In this document: piece by piece, positions 25,673 through 33,711 of the stretch
Position numbering within the stretch: the first letter of the stretch is position 1
Layout of the letters: the number at the start of each line of letters is the position of its first letter
Source: Holophagaceae bacterium
Lineage (GTDB): Bacteria; Acidobacteriota; Holophagae; Holophagales; Holophagaceae
Direction: 5' to 3'
Length of the DNA: 64,000 nt
Assembly (NCBI GenBank): GCA_016720465.1
Contig: JADKKO010000002.1
Coordinates: 226,001-290,000 of the forward strand
Notes under the pieces: model-generated
The model's input: only the letters and a program-made list of their open reading frames with translations
Told to the model about the DNA's origin: nothing
The model's database searches: none
Translations under genes and position numbers: made by a program

Positions 25673-26240
25673 GCAGCGCCGGCTGTTCCCCGGAGAGGCC
25701 GCTCCGTTCGGCCATGACCCGGGCTTGGCAGTCCGGGCAGATGCCGTGGGTGAAGCTCGCCTGGCTGCGCGCCTCTACATAGGTTTCAAGCTGGCCCCAG
25801 TAGCCCTGGTCATCCCGCACCTTGTGGCACCACGCGCAGACCGGCAGGAGGCCCTTCAACTCGCCGACTTCGTCCAGGGCCTGGCTCAATTCCATGTTCA
25901 GGGCCCGCTGGCGGGCGATGGCCATCCTGAGGCCGCCGACCGTCGCGGCCACCAGCAGGTAGACCAGGGCGTGGTCCAGGAACTCCCACACCGCGTAAAA
26001 ATGGCTAGAGTGCGCATGGCCCGCCCACTGATCCACCAGGCTCCAGGCGAGGGTGTTGAACAAAGCAAGCGCCACGGCCCAGCGCCACCCCGCCATCCAG
26101 GCCGCCACCAGGACCGGCAGGATGTAGAAGGCCGAGAATTCGAGCTCCAATCCCGTGCGGTAGTCCAGCCAGGCCACCAGCAAGGTGACCGCCAGACTCG
26201 CGGCCACGCCGGTTTTCGGCGACAGGGGAATTGCTGTCAT
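25641..26240 (-). CDS. Membrane protein with C-terminal cysteine motif (sensor-like)
   Basis: A 199-residue protein with about four transmembrane helices (residues 10-30, 36-48, 52-70 and 85-107), a short coiled segment (RQRALNMELSQALDEVGELKG) and a soluble tail LLPVCAWCHKVRDDQGYWGQ followed by ICPDCQ. That tail (CxxC...CPDC) is commonly found after PAS, GAF or membrane sensor regions in proteins that lack a kinase domain, and may bind metal. The membrane part resembles sensory integral-membrane modules. Function unknown. It overlaps the end of the convergent AtuA-like gene. Confidence 0.7.
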   Translation of the reverse strand: MTAIPLSPKTGVAASLAVTLLVAWLDYRTGLELEFSAFYILPVLVAAWMAGWRWAVALALFNTLAWSLVDQWAGHAHSSHFYAVWEFLDHALVYLLVAATVGGLRMAIARQRALNMELSQALDEVGELKGLLPVCAWCHKVRDDQGYWGQLETYVEARSQASFTHGICPDCQARVMAERSGLSGEQPALPTPPPRSPST

Positions 26241-26291
26241 CCATACCTCGATTTCAACTTGGACGCCAAGTTCGTGCCGTAAGTTTACAGA

Positions 26292-26996
26292 TCATTTCAA
26301 CAATTCAGCCACCAGCTCCGGCACCCGCTGGGTGGCCGTTCCCTGGCGCTGCTCATCGAACCGCGGATTCGGACTGGACCCTTCCAGGTTGATCTCGATG
26401 GCGCGGGCTCCGGGCGGCACAGCGTCCACGAAGCCAGCCGCGGGATAGACCGTGCCCGAGGTGCCGATGGCGATGAAGAGGCCGCATTCCTCCAGGGCCT
26501 TGAAAATCCTGTCCAGCTCCAGCGGCATCTCTCCGAACCAGACGATGTGCGGCCTCAACTGCCCCGGTTCGTCGCAACGGGGGCAATGGCTTGTGGGCAG
26601 GATGTCCTCTGCCCAGGCGGAGGCGGCGCCGCAAGCCAGGCACCGGGCCTTCAGCAATTCGCCGTGCATGGGCACGAGGTTCAGGGAACCAGCGCGGGCA
26701 TGGAGGTCATCCACGTTCTGGGTGACCAGGAGCAAGGGGCCGGGCCAGCCCCGCTCCAGGTCCACCAGGGCGCGGTGCGCCGCATTGGGCGATACGGCTC
26801 CGAGCTTCCGGCGGCGTTCGTTGTAGAAGCGCTGCACCAGCCCGGGATCGCGCCGGAAAGCCTCGGGCGTGGCGACATCCTCCACGCGATGCTGTTCCCA
26901 GAGCCCGCCATTGTCCCGGAAGGTGGGAAGGCCGCTCTCTGCGGAGATGCCGGCTCCGGTGAGGATGACGATGGGTGTGGCGGAACCGGACCCCAC
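26292..26996 (-). CDS. cobB: NAD-dependent protein deacylase (sirtuin, CobB type)
   Basis: A 234-residue class III sirtuin that removes acyl groups from lysine using NAD+. Motifs in order: TGAGISAESGLPTFRDN (about 13-29), FYNERRRKL (about 57-65; the Y-x-x-R pair marks preference for succinyl/malonyl groups), TQNVDDLHARAG, catalytic His in MHGE (about 109), a CLACG...CPRC zinc site, GEMP, IGTSGTVYPAAG and INLEG. Length is normal. It stands alone; the 240-base gap to the next plus-strand gene shows nothing recognisable. Confidence 0.95.
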   Translation of the reverse strand: MGSGSATPIVILTGAGISAESGLPTFRDNGGLWEQHRVEDVATPEAFRRDPGLVQRFYNERRRKLGAVSPNAAHRALVDLERGWPGPLLLVTQNVDDLHARAGSLNLVPMHGELLKARCLACGAASAWAEDILPTSHCPRCDEPGQLRPHIVWFGEMPLELDRIFKALEECGLFIAIGTSGTVYPAAGFVDAVPPGARAIEINLEGSSPNPRFDEQRQGTATQRVPELVAELLK

Positions 26997-27236
26997 GGAC
27001 GCTCCATCATGATGACGCTTCCATTAGACCAGGGTCCGCCAGCGCCGCCGCTGGATCCACCGAATGGCAGGGCGCCGCAGGTCCCGGTGGGCGTCGGGCA
27101 TCCTCCTGCCGCCAGAGCCCTGCGGGTTCCCGAGCCGCGCGATTCCATCCCCGGAAACCCAAGCGCGCCGAGGCGCACCCAACAGCGGAGGCCGTGCTAA
27201 ATTGGTAGTCCGGCTGCCCACCCGCCCCGAGGTTTC

Positions 27237-27662
27237 ATGCGCCTTTTCCACACTCCAGCCCGCTCCACCGCCACCGGCCGCCAGCGGGGCTTCACGCTCA
27301 TGGAACTGCTGGTGGTGATGACCATCATCGCCCTGCTTTCGACGGTCGGCATCGTGGGCTACCGGCACAGCACGAAGCTCTCCAAGGAATCGGTCCTGAA
27401 GGAGAACCTCTTCCAGATCCGCCATGCGCTGGAGCAGTACCACGCGGACCGCAGCCGCTACCCCACCTCCCTGGCCCAGTTGAGGGACAAGGGCTACGTC
27501 CGCGAGATTCCCAAAGATCCCATGACCAATTCCTCGGAGACCTGGCGGACGGAAATGGAATCCGCCGACCCCGACCAGCCGGACGCCGAACCCGGCATCT
27601 GGAATGTCCGCAGCGGCAGCCAGGACATCAGCGAGGACCAAGTCCCCTACAGCGATTGGTGA
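27237..27662 (+). CDS. Type II secretion/type IV pseudopilin (GspG-like)
   Basis: A 141-residue prepilin. After a 17-residue basic leader comes the peptidase site RG^FTLMELLVV with cleavage between Gly18 and Phe19 and the conserved Glu at +5, then a hydrophobic helix (VMTIIALLSTVGIVGY). The globular part resembles the GspG major pseudopilin (LFQIRHALEQYHADRSRYPTSLAQL, GYVREIPKDPMT). It would be inserted in the inner membrane and assembled in a secretion pseudopilus. No other secretion genes are nearby, so it is an orphan. It begins a run of closely spaced plus-strand genes. Confidence 0.9.
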   Translation: MRLFHTPARSTATGRQRGFTLMELLVVMTIIALLSTVGIVGYRHSTKLSKESVLKENLFQIRHALEQYHADRSRYPTSLAQLRDKGYVREIPKDPMTNSSETWRTEMESADPDQPDAEPGIWNVRSGSQDISEDQVPYSDW

Positions 27663-27675
27663 GCGGTGGCCGATC

Positions 27676-28326
27676 TTGATTCCCGGCAGGGCCATCGCTA
27701 CGACAGCCCCTCAGATTCTGGCCTACCTGAACGACCTCCATGCCGGCCATGGCCATGCTCCTGGTTTGGCCGCGGCCTTCGCCGCGCCCGAACTGCGGGG
27801 CCTTCCTGCCATCCAGGTGGGCATGAGCGAGGGCAAGCTGCTCACGCTGCTGCTGCGGCTTGCGGGCGCGAAAAAGGTGGTGGAATTCGGCACCTTGGCG
27901 GGCTACTCCGCCATCCGCATGGCCCAGGCGCTTCCGGCCGGCGGCCGGCTGTGGACCTTGGAGTTGGAAACAACCTACGCTGCGGTGGCCCGGGAACAAA
28001 TTGCGGAGGCCGGCTTTGCGGATCGCGTGGAGGTGGTCGTCGGACCGGCCCTGGAATCATTGCCTGCGCTGGAATCCGAAGGTCCCTTCGACGCGGTGTT
28101 CCTGGACGCCGACAAGGGCCGGTATGACCTGTACGCGCGGTGGGCGGCCCTCAATCTGCGCCGTGGCGGGCTCCTGCTGGTGGACAACGCCTATTATTTC
28201 GGACAGCTCCTGGATCAAAGCCCGGATGCGGAGGCCGTGCGCCGTTGCCACGAAGAGGCCACCCGGGCCTTCGACACTGTCTGCATCCCGACACCTGACG
28301 GACTGCTTCTGGGGATGAAACATTGA
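27676..28326 (+). CDS. SAM-dependent O-methyltransferase (class I, COMT/CCoAOMT-like)
   Basis: About 216 residues. No ATG is suitable; the TTG at 27676, 14 bases after the pilin stop, gives the usual family start (PQILAYLNDLHAGH). SAM-binding motifs are VVEFGTLAGYSAIRMAQAL, LWTLELETTYAAVAREQI and the metal-binding AVFLDADKGRYDLYARWA; GGLLLVDNAYYFGQL is also typical. Family members methylate catechol-type hydroxyls with Mg2+; the physiological substrate is unknown. Its stop overlaps the TTG start of the ACT-domain gene. Confidence 0.88.
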   Translation: MIPGRAIATTAPQILAYLNDLHAGHGHAPGLAAAFAAPELRGLPAIQVGMSEGKLLTLLLRLAGAKKVVEFGTLAGYSAIRMAQALPAGGRLWTLELETTYAAVAREQIAEAGFADRVEVVVGPALESLPALESEGPFDAVFLDADKGRYDLYARWAALNLRRGGLLLVDNAYYFGQLLDQSPDAEAVRRCHEEATRAFDTVCIPTPDGLLLGMKH

Positions 28327-28700
28327 TCCTGACGCTTGATCTTCTCGAGGGCGCGTTCGCGGTGGTCCGCCTGGATCCCGACGAGCTGGTGCCCGCCTGG
28401 GCCCGGGGCGGAATGCTGTGGTCCATCACCCAGACGCCCGAGGAACTCTCGATCCTGTGCGCCTCGGACCGTGTGCCGCCGGGGTACCGCACCGAGGGGC
28501 CGTTCAGGGCCTTGAAGGTGCGAGGGCCGCTGGACATGGCCATGACCGGCGTGCTGGCGTCCATGGCCGGCCCCCTGGCGGAGGCGGGCGTGAGCATCTT
28601 CGCGCTCTCGACCTTCGACACGGACTATGTGCTGGTGCGCGAGACGGCGGTTGAAGCTGCGCTCCGGGTGTTGCGCCTCGCCGGCCATCAGGCCGGATGA
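28323..28700 (+). CDS. ACT-domain regulatory protein
   Basis: A 125-residue protein starting at TTG 28323, overlapping the methyltransferase stop (TTGA). It matches small paired-ACT proteins related to CASTOR-like amino-acid sensors: first half ELVPAWARGGMLWSITQTPEELSILCASD and second half FRALKVRGPLDMAMTGVLASMAGPLAEAGVSIFALSTFDTDYVLV (two stretches, the second carrying the ligand-binding turn). Likely binds an amino acid and regulates a partner not identified here. Confidence 0.85.
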   Translation: MILTLDLLEGAFAVVRLDPDELVPAWARGGMLWSITQTPEELSILCASDRVPPGYRTEGPFRALKVRGPLDMAMTGVLASMAGPLAEAGVSIFALSTFDTDYVLVRETAVEAALRVLRLAGHQAG

Positions 28701-28715
28701 GCTAGACTTCAGGCT

Positions 28716-29237
28716 ATGGGAAAAACACTCCGCCGCCTGGACAGCGCCTCCCTGGTGCTCCTTCTGCTTTGGCTCGGGATGGCCTTGGGCTTCGCCGCGC
28801 TCATGGCTCCAGCCCTGTTCGCCAACCTGCCGACCAAGGATCTGGCGGGCCGGGTCGCGGGGGTGATGGTGGCGCGCCTGGATCTGGCCGCGTGGGTGGC
28901 GTTCGGTGGCACCCTCTGCCTGAGCTACGGCGGGCGGTGGCTCAACGAGATCCAGGACGCCAGCCCCATCGGCCCCCTGCGCCTCTGGAGCGCCGCGGTC
29001 CTGGTGGCCCTGCTCTTCACGTTTTCCAGCACCTTCCTGGCCACGCCGAGGCTCCAGGAACTCCGCGCAGAGATGAACGCCCCGGTGGATTCGCTGCCCC
29101 AGGATGATGCGAGGCTCATGAGCTACCGCAAGACCCATGGCCTCTCGACCCAGTTCTTCTTCATCCGCGTGGTCCTGGCGGCGGCCCTGGTCTGGGGCCT
29201 GGGCTACCTGCCGAAAGCGAAGCAGCCGGAAGCCTGA
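28716..29237 (+). CDS. DUF4149-like membrane protein
   Basis: A 173-residue inner-membrane protein with four hydrophobic segments (about 10-34, 55-70, 84-106 and 148-166). The pattern LLLLWLGMALGFAALMAPALFANLP, a central FSSTFLATPRLQELRAEM and a C-terminal HGLSTQFFFIRVVL is that of DUF4149. Function unknown. It follows the ACT gene by 15 bases and ends three bases before the convergent hflX stop. Confidence 0.78.
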   Translation: MGKTLRRLDSASLVLLLLWLGMALGFAALMAPALFANLPTKDLAGRVAGVMVARLDLAAWVAFGGTLCLSYGGRWLNEIQDASPIGPLRLWSAAVLVALLFTFSSTFLATPRLQELRAEMNAPVDSLPQDDARLMSYRKTHGLSTQFFFIRVVLAAALVWGLGYLPKAKQPEA

Positions 29238-29240
29238 CCT

Positions 29241-30401
29241 TCAGGACAGCTCCGCCTGGACAAGCGGCCGCTCCCAGTCTTCGAGCTGCCGCGGCCTCGG
29301 CGGGCCCGGGATCAGCTCCCGCAGCCATTCGCGGACTTCCTCGATGCCAGCCTTGGTCAGGGCGCAGCTGAACACCGCATCTGGATGCCTCTTTTTCATG
29401 TCCAGCCGGCGAGGCCGGGTGAGGCGGTCCGCCTGGTTGAGCACCAGCAGCCGCGGATGGTCGCCGCAGCCGATTTCATGGAGCGTGGCGCCGACGATCT
29501 TCAAATGTTCTTCCAGATCTGGATTCGCGGCATCCGCCACCACCACCAGCGCATCGGCGGTGCGCACTTCGCCCAGGGTCGAGCGGAAGGCCGCCACCAG
29601 TTGGTGGGGCAGTTTGCGGATGAAGCCGACGGTGTCGGATACCAGCGCTTGTTTCGGCGCACCGGTCTCATCGTCGGCGCCCAGCCAGGCCTTGCGCGTG
29701 GTGGTGTCGAGGGTTGCGAAGAGCATGTCCTTGGGCTCGCCTTCGCCCGTCAGGCATTTCAGGATGCTGGTCTTGCCGGCGTTGGTGTAGCCCACCAGCG
29801 CCACCCGCGGCAGGCCTGGGACACGGCCCTGGCGCTGGGTTTCCCGCACCCGTTCCAGGTGTTTCAATTCCTTCTTCAATTGCGAGATGCGCAACCGCGT
29901 CATGCGGCGGTCCACTTCGATCTGCGTTTCGCCCGCGCCCCCGCGGGTGCCCGTGCCGCCCGCCTGGCGCTCAAGGTGGGTCCAGGCGCCCTTCAGCCGC
30001 GGCAATTCGTATTCGAAGCGCGCCAACTCCACCTGCGCCCTGGCTTCGCGCGTCTGGGCGCGCTGTTCGAAGATGCTGAGGATGAGCCCCGTGCGGTCCA
30101 TGCAGCGCAGGCCCGTGGACTTCTCGATGTTGCGGACCTGGCCGCCGCTCAGCTCGTCGTCGCAGATGAGCAGGGTCGCTCCTAATCGCTTGGCTTCCTG
30201 GGACGCGGCCTCCAATTGCCCCTTGCCATAGAAGCTGCGGGCCTCCGGCGTCGCGCGCTTGAGCTTCTCCTGGCCGATGGGGTCGATGCCTCCGGCCCGC
30301 GCCAGCTCGGCGAGCTCCAGCAGATGGTCCTCGATGGTCGCCCCCTCGTCGTCGCGCCCTTGCCGGGCCAGGAGGAAGCATCGAGGTTGGGGTTCTGCCA
30401 T
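29241..30401 (-). CDS. hflX: Ribosome-associated GTPase HflX
   Basis: A 386-residue GTPase that splits stalled ribosomes under stress. The N-terminal subdomain (about 1-120; ARSFYGKGQLEAASQEAKRLGA, DELSGGQVRNIEK) is followed by the helical linker with the signature GGTGTRGGAGETQIEVDRR, then the G domain with G1 GYTNAGKTS (about 205), G2 TLDTTTRKA, G3 DTVGFIRKLPHQLVAAF and G4 NQAD. All nucleotide-binding motifs look intact. The upstream gap contains a G11 tract. Confidence 0.96.
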   Translation of the reverse strand: MAEPQPRCFLLARQGRDDEGATIEDHLLELAELARAGGIDPIGQEKLKRATPEARSFYGKGQLEAASQEAKRLGATLLICDDELSGGQVRNIEKSTGLRCMDRTGLILSIFEQRAQTREARAQVELARFEYELPRLKGAWTHLERQAGGTGTRGGAGETQIEVDRRMTRLRISQLKKELKHLERVRETQRQGRVPGLPRVALVGYTNAGKTSILKCLTGEGEPKDMLFATLDTTTRKAWLGADDETGAPKQALVSDTVGFIRKLPHQLVAAFRSTLGEVRTADALVVVADAANPDLEEHLKIVGATLHEIGCGDHPRLLVLNQADRLTRPRRLDMKKRHPDAVFSCALTKAGIEEVREWLRELIPGPPRPRQLEDWERPLVQAELS

Positions 30402-30438
30402 GAAGCAAGGATAAGGGCCCGGCGGGAAAGGCGGGCGA

Positions 30439-30475
30439 GAAGTCGAAAGGTCGAAAAGTTAAAAGGGGGGGGGGG
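30439..30475. repeat. GTCGAAA words followed by an 11-G homopolymer
   Basis: In the 132-base gap between divergent hflX and the unknown gene: GAAGTCGAAAGGTCGAAAAG then TTAAAAG, followed by eleven G residues at 30465-30475 and AAAGGG. The words resemble, in opposite orientation, the CAACTTT array 3' of the unknown gene (31366-31408). The G tract could change length by slippage and alter promoter spacing. No -10/-35 pair was identified. Confidence 0.6.
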
Positions 30476-30533
30476 AAAGGGTCCCACCGCCTCTCGTTTT
30501 GGCTTACCACTACAACTGGCTGATGATGGACTC

Positions 30534-31316
30534 ATGGACATGGCCGCCCTCCACCTTGCAGCGGACCTGGGGGGCTCCGTGCTGTCCGGGGAAGGCGGGG
30601 CGCTGGTGCTGGTGGAACGCCAGCGCGGCCATGGGCTTCCCGCCCTGCTGGTGCTGGGCACGCGCGCATCGCAGGTATTGGAAGCTCTGGAGGCCTGGGA
30701 GGCCAGCGATGCCGGGCTGAATCTCTGCGCGCTGCTGCCCGCCCCGGACGCGGAGGTTGGCGTTGCGCTGCGGTGCCACCGCCGCCGCATCGGTTCGCTT
30801 GTGGCCGCGTTGGATGTGAGCCTGCCTTGGCTCGATGATCGCCCCATGCTCGCCAAGCGGCTGCCGGGGCGGATCTTCATGGCCTCGCCCGAAAAACTCG
30901 GAAAAGCTCCGCTCTCGCCCCTGGAAAAAGATGAGTTGAAATCCTTCCTTCCGGATTGGGACAAGCAGCAACGGCGGCGGGCCTTCCGCCGGGGCCCCTG
31001 GGCTGAAGTGGAGGGCGGTTTCGAGGCCGATCTCTGGTCTGGCGTCGCCTTTCCCACCGGCGCCGAGCTCCGTGTGCCGCCCCTGGAACTGCCCACGGCC
31101 TCGGCCCTGATGGAGCTGCTGCGGTCCAGCCTGCGCGCTGCTTCCGGCCAGCCCGTCCCCCTGCTGCCGCTGCCCGGCGATCCCTCCAACCTGCATGCCC
31201 TGGCCCAGCTCACGCCCGCCATCGCGGCCTTCCGCGGCCCCGTGGCAGCCTGGCGGTCGGCCTATCAAAAACTCGCCGCACTGCCCGCCCCGCCGCACTT
31301 CTGCGCACGGTGCTGA
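30534..31316 (+). CDS. Unrecognised cytoplasmic protein with C-terminal CxxC
   Basis: A 260-residue protein with no family I recognise. The ATG at 30534 is the first in this frame with good codon bias; the ribosome site is weak. It has no signal peptide or membrane helix. Visible features are a predicted alpha/beta start (MDMAALHLAADLGGSVLSGEGGA, in which short strands alternate with turns), a Leu/Ala-rich middle, SPLEKDELKSFLPDWDKQQRRR near 130-150, and a terminal HFCARC, giving a CxxC at the very end. The third-position GC pattern is that of the neighbours, so it is a real gene. It stands alone between two word-repeat arrays. Confidence 0.7.
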   Translation: MDMAALHLAADLGGSVLSGEGGALVLVERQRGHGLPALLVLGTRASQVLEALEAWEASDAGLNLCALLPAPDAEVGVALRCHRRRIGSLVAALDVSLPWLDDRPMLAKRLPGRIFMASPEKLGKAPLSPLEKDELKSFLPDWDKQQRRRAFRRGPWAEVEGGFEADLWSGVAFPTGAELRVPPLELPTASALMELLRSSLRAASGQPVPLLPLPGDPSNLHALAQLTPAIAAFRGPVAAWRSAYQKLAALPAPPHFCARC

Positions 31317-31365
31317 GAGGCACGGAGAAAGATGAAGGCCCGCACTGGTTGTGGCTTTAACTACG

Positions 31366-31408
31366 CAACTCCTCAACTTTCAACTCAACTTTCAACTTCT
31401 CAACCTTT
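31366..31408. repeat. CAACTTT word array
   Basis: CAACTCCTCAACTTTCAACT followed by CAACTTTCAACTTCTCAACCTTT, 43 bases made of CTCAACTTT-like words. Its reverse complement resembles the GTCGAAA/GTTAAAA words at 30439-30464 on the other side of the unknown gene. Sits in the 179-base gap before the radical SAM gene. Confidence 0.6.
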
Positions 31409-31495
31409 GGCTGGCGCCCCCCTCGCACAACCCCGCCCCGGATATTTGGAGTGAGGGCGTAGAATCAAGGCAGTTTTCCCAGAAGGGAGCGCCCC

Positions 31496-33250
31496 TTGGG
31501 AATCAAGGCGCTGCTGGTCTACCCGGAAATGCCCCCGACCTACTGGAGCATGCGCTACGCGCTCCCTTTCCTCGGCTGCAAGGCTTCGCTGCCGCCCTTG
31601 GGCCTGATCACGGTGGCCGCGATGCTGCCGAAGGATTGGGACCTCAAGCTCGTTGATCTGAATGTCGGAACCCTTTCGAAGCAGGACATCGAGGCGGCGG
31701 ATCTGGTGCTGACCTCCGCCATGCTCGTGCAGCGCGCCTCCTTCGAAAAAATCGTCGCGATGTGCCAGGAAGCGGGCAAGCCGCTGGTGGCGGGCGGGCC
31801 CTATCCCACCAGTTGCCATGAGCAGATCGAAGGCGTGGATTACTTCGTCCTCGGCGAAGCGGAAGTGAACCTTCCGCCTTTCCTGGAGGATTTCAAAAAT
31901 GGCAATCCGAAAAACTGCTACCGCGATCCCACGCGCCCCGACATCACCCGCACGCCGCCGCCGCGCTTCGACCTGCTGGACCGGAAACGCTACGCGGGCG
32001 CGGCCTTGCAGTATTCGCGCGGCTGCCCGCACCACTGCGAATTCTGCGACATCGTGGAACTCTTCGGCCACAAGCCCCGCACCAAGACGCCTACCCAGAT
32101 CCTGGAGGAGCTGGAGCTGCTGTATGAGGGCGGCTGGCGCGGCTCGCTGTTTGTGGTGGACGACAACTTCATCGGCAACCGGCTCCAGGTTCGCCGCCTC
32201 CTGCCCGAGGTGGCCCGCTGGCAGGAAGAACGGAACTTCCCCTTCACCCTCTACACCGAGGCCAGCCTCGATCTGGCGGCGGACGAAGCGCTCATGGACG
32301 ACATGGTGCGGGCGGGCTTCAACATGGTGTTCGTGGGCATCGAAACGCCGGACCAGGCCACGCTCGAAGCGGTGGGGAAAAACCTGAACAGCCGCGCCGA
32401 TCTGCTGGCCAGCGTCCGCGCCATCCAGGCCAAGGGGCTGGAAGTGGCCGCCGGGTTCATCGTGGGCTTCGACGAAGACCAGGGCGATATCTTCGACCGC
32501 CAGATCCGCTTCATCGGGCAGGCTGCCATTCCCACGGCCATGGTGGGCCTCCTGACGGCCCTTCCGGGAACCCGGCTCCACACCCGGCTGGCCTCCGAGG
32601 GGCGGCTGCTTTTCACGTCGGTGGGGGGCAACAACACCCATGACTTGGAGCTGAATTTCCTTCCGCGCATGGATGCGGGCCTCCTTCGCGCGGGCTACAA
32701 GCGCGTGCTTGCCGAGGTGTACCGGCCGCGCCGCTACTTCGCCCGCTGCCTTGACTTGATCCGCCGGATGAAGCCCCACAAGGCCTCCGTCCGCCGGATC
32801 CGGCTCGTCGAAGTGCGGGCCTTCTTCCATTCCCTCATCCGCCAGACCTTCTCCCGCTACACGTTCGCGTACTGGTCCTACCTGCTGCGGGGCCTGACGC
32901 TGCGCCCCCGCATGCTCGCCGAGCTGGTGACCATGGCCGTGAAAGGCCACCATTTCTTCACCATCACACGGAGCCTACTGGAACTGGAGAAATTCAAGGA
33001 CAGGCTGCAACGCTCAGGGCAAGATCTCGAAGCCCGCCTGCACCGCGCCATCCAGGGCAACGCGAAGAACATGGCCGCCTGGAAGGCCTACCGCGCCAAG
33101 CTCCTGGCCCGTGCCAAAGCCCGCTGTGAGCGCTTCCACCCGGATTTCAAGCACAGCGCAGTGAGGGCGTTTGAGGAATTCAGGGGTACGGTGGAAAGGT
33201 TGCGGATACCGAGCACCGGAGTGTTGGGGAATTCAGGGCGTGATTCCTAG
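31496..33250 (+). CDS. B12-binding-domain radical SAM protein (DUF4070 type)
   Basis: A 584-residue enzyme. The TTG at 31496 is used because GGGAG sits seven bases upstream and the family-typical start IKALLVYPEMPPTYWSM follows. An N-terminal cobalamin-binding-like Rossmann domain (about 1-140; PPLGLITVAAMLP) precedes the radical SAM core with the 4Fe-4S motif CPHHCEFC (Cys near 177, 181 and 184) and a GFIVGFDED motif. The C-terminal ~200 residues match the DUF4070 extension. Related enzymes methylate or otherwise modify unactivated carbon in lipids or natural products; the substrate here is unknown. It is monocistronic. Confidence 0.9.
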   Translation: MGIKALLVYPEMPPTYWSMRYALPFLGCKASLPPLGLITVAAMLPKDWDLKLVDLNVGTLSKQDIEAADLVLTSAMLVQRASFEKIVAMCQEAGKPLVAGGPYPTSCHEQIEGVDYFVLGEAEVNLPPFLEDFKNGNPKNCYRDPTRPDITRTPPPRFDLLDRKRYAGAALQYSRGCPHHCEFCDIVELFGHKPRTKTPTQILEELELLYEGGWRGSLFVVDDNFIGNRLQVRRLLPEVARWQEERNFPFTLYTEASLDLAADEALMDDMVRAGFNMVFVGIETPDQATLEAVGKNLNSRADLLASVRAIQAKGLEVAAGFIVGFDEDQGDIFDRQIRFIGQAAIPTAMVGLLTALPGTRLHTRLASEGRLLFTSVGGNNTHDLELNFLPRMDAGLLRAGYKRVLAEVYRPRRYFARCLDLIRRMKPHKASVRRIRLVEVRAFFHSLIRQTFSRYTFAYWSYLLRGLTLRPRMLAELVTMAVKGHHFFTITRSLLELEKFKDRLQRSGQDLEARLHRAIQGNAKNMAAWKAYRAKLLARAKARCERFHPDFKHSAVRAFEEFRGTVERLRIPSTGVLGNSGRDS

Positions 33251-33430
33251 ACCCATGATTGGATCCAGATTGAACGCAAGGCTAACCTCTGATCCACGCG
33301 TCAAGCCGCGCCGTCCGCCGCATCGCTCCTCCAGGTTTGCCTAGAGCGTGAACCAGTGGTGGCTGCCGTACAAGCCGGGGCCGAAGAATTGGCATATCCA
33401 CGGTTGTTTAGTTGGTTTTCAAATCCGTGT

Positions 33431-33485
33431 TCATCCGTGTTCATCTGTGGTTAAAAGCTTTTCAGCCACAGATGAACACGGATGA
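33431..33485. repeat. ACACGGATGA inverted repeat (20-bp perfect stem)
   Basis: TCATCCGTGTTCATCTGTGG at 33431-33450 pairs perfectly with 33466-33485 around a 15-base loop containing AAAAGCTTTT. The left arm is preceded by another copy of the decamer ATCCGTGTTC. It lies in the 461-base gap 33251-33711, in which no gene, promoter or terminator was otherwise recognised. Confidence 0.75.
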
Positions 33486-33711
33486 AATGCAAAGAATCCG
33501 CGGTGGAACGCGCCAGGATTGCCAGGCCATTTTCGGCACCCTCAAATTTTCTTGCGACTCGATCACTGAAGGGATATGGTAGGACCACCATCACGGATTT
33601 ATCCAATGAAGCGTACCCATTTACCTAGGGTCCTGGACAGTTCATGACCCGCGCTGGTCAGCCATCGAGACCGCATTGATAACCGTTTCCATTTCTTCCA
33701 GAGGACTCCCC

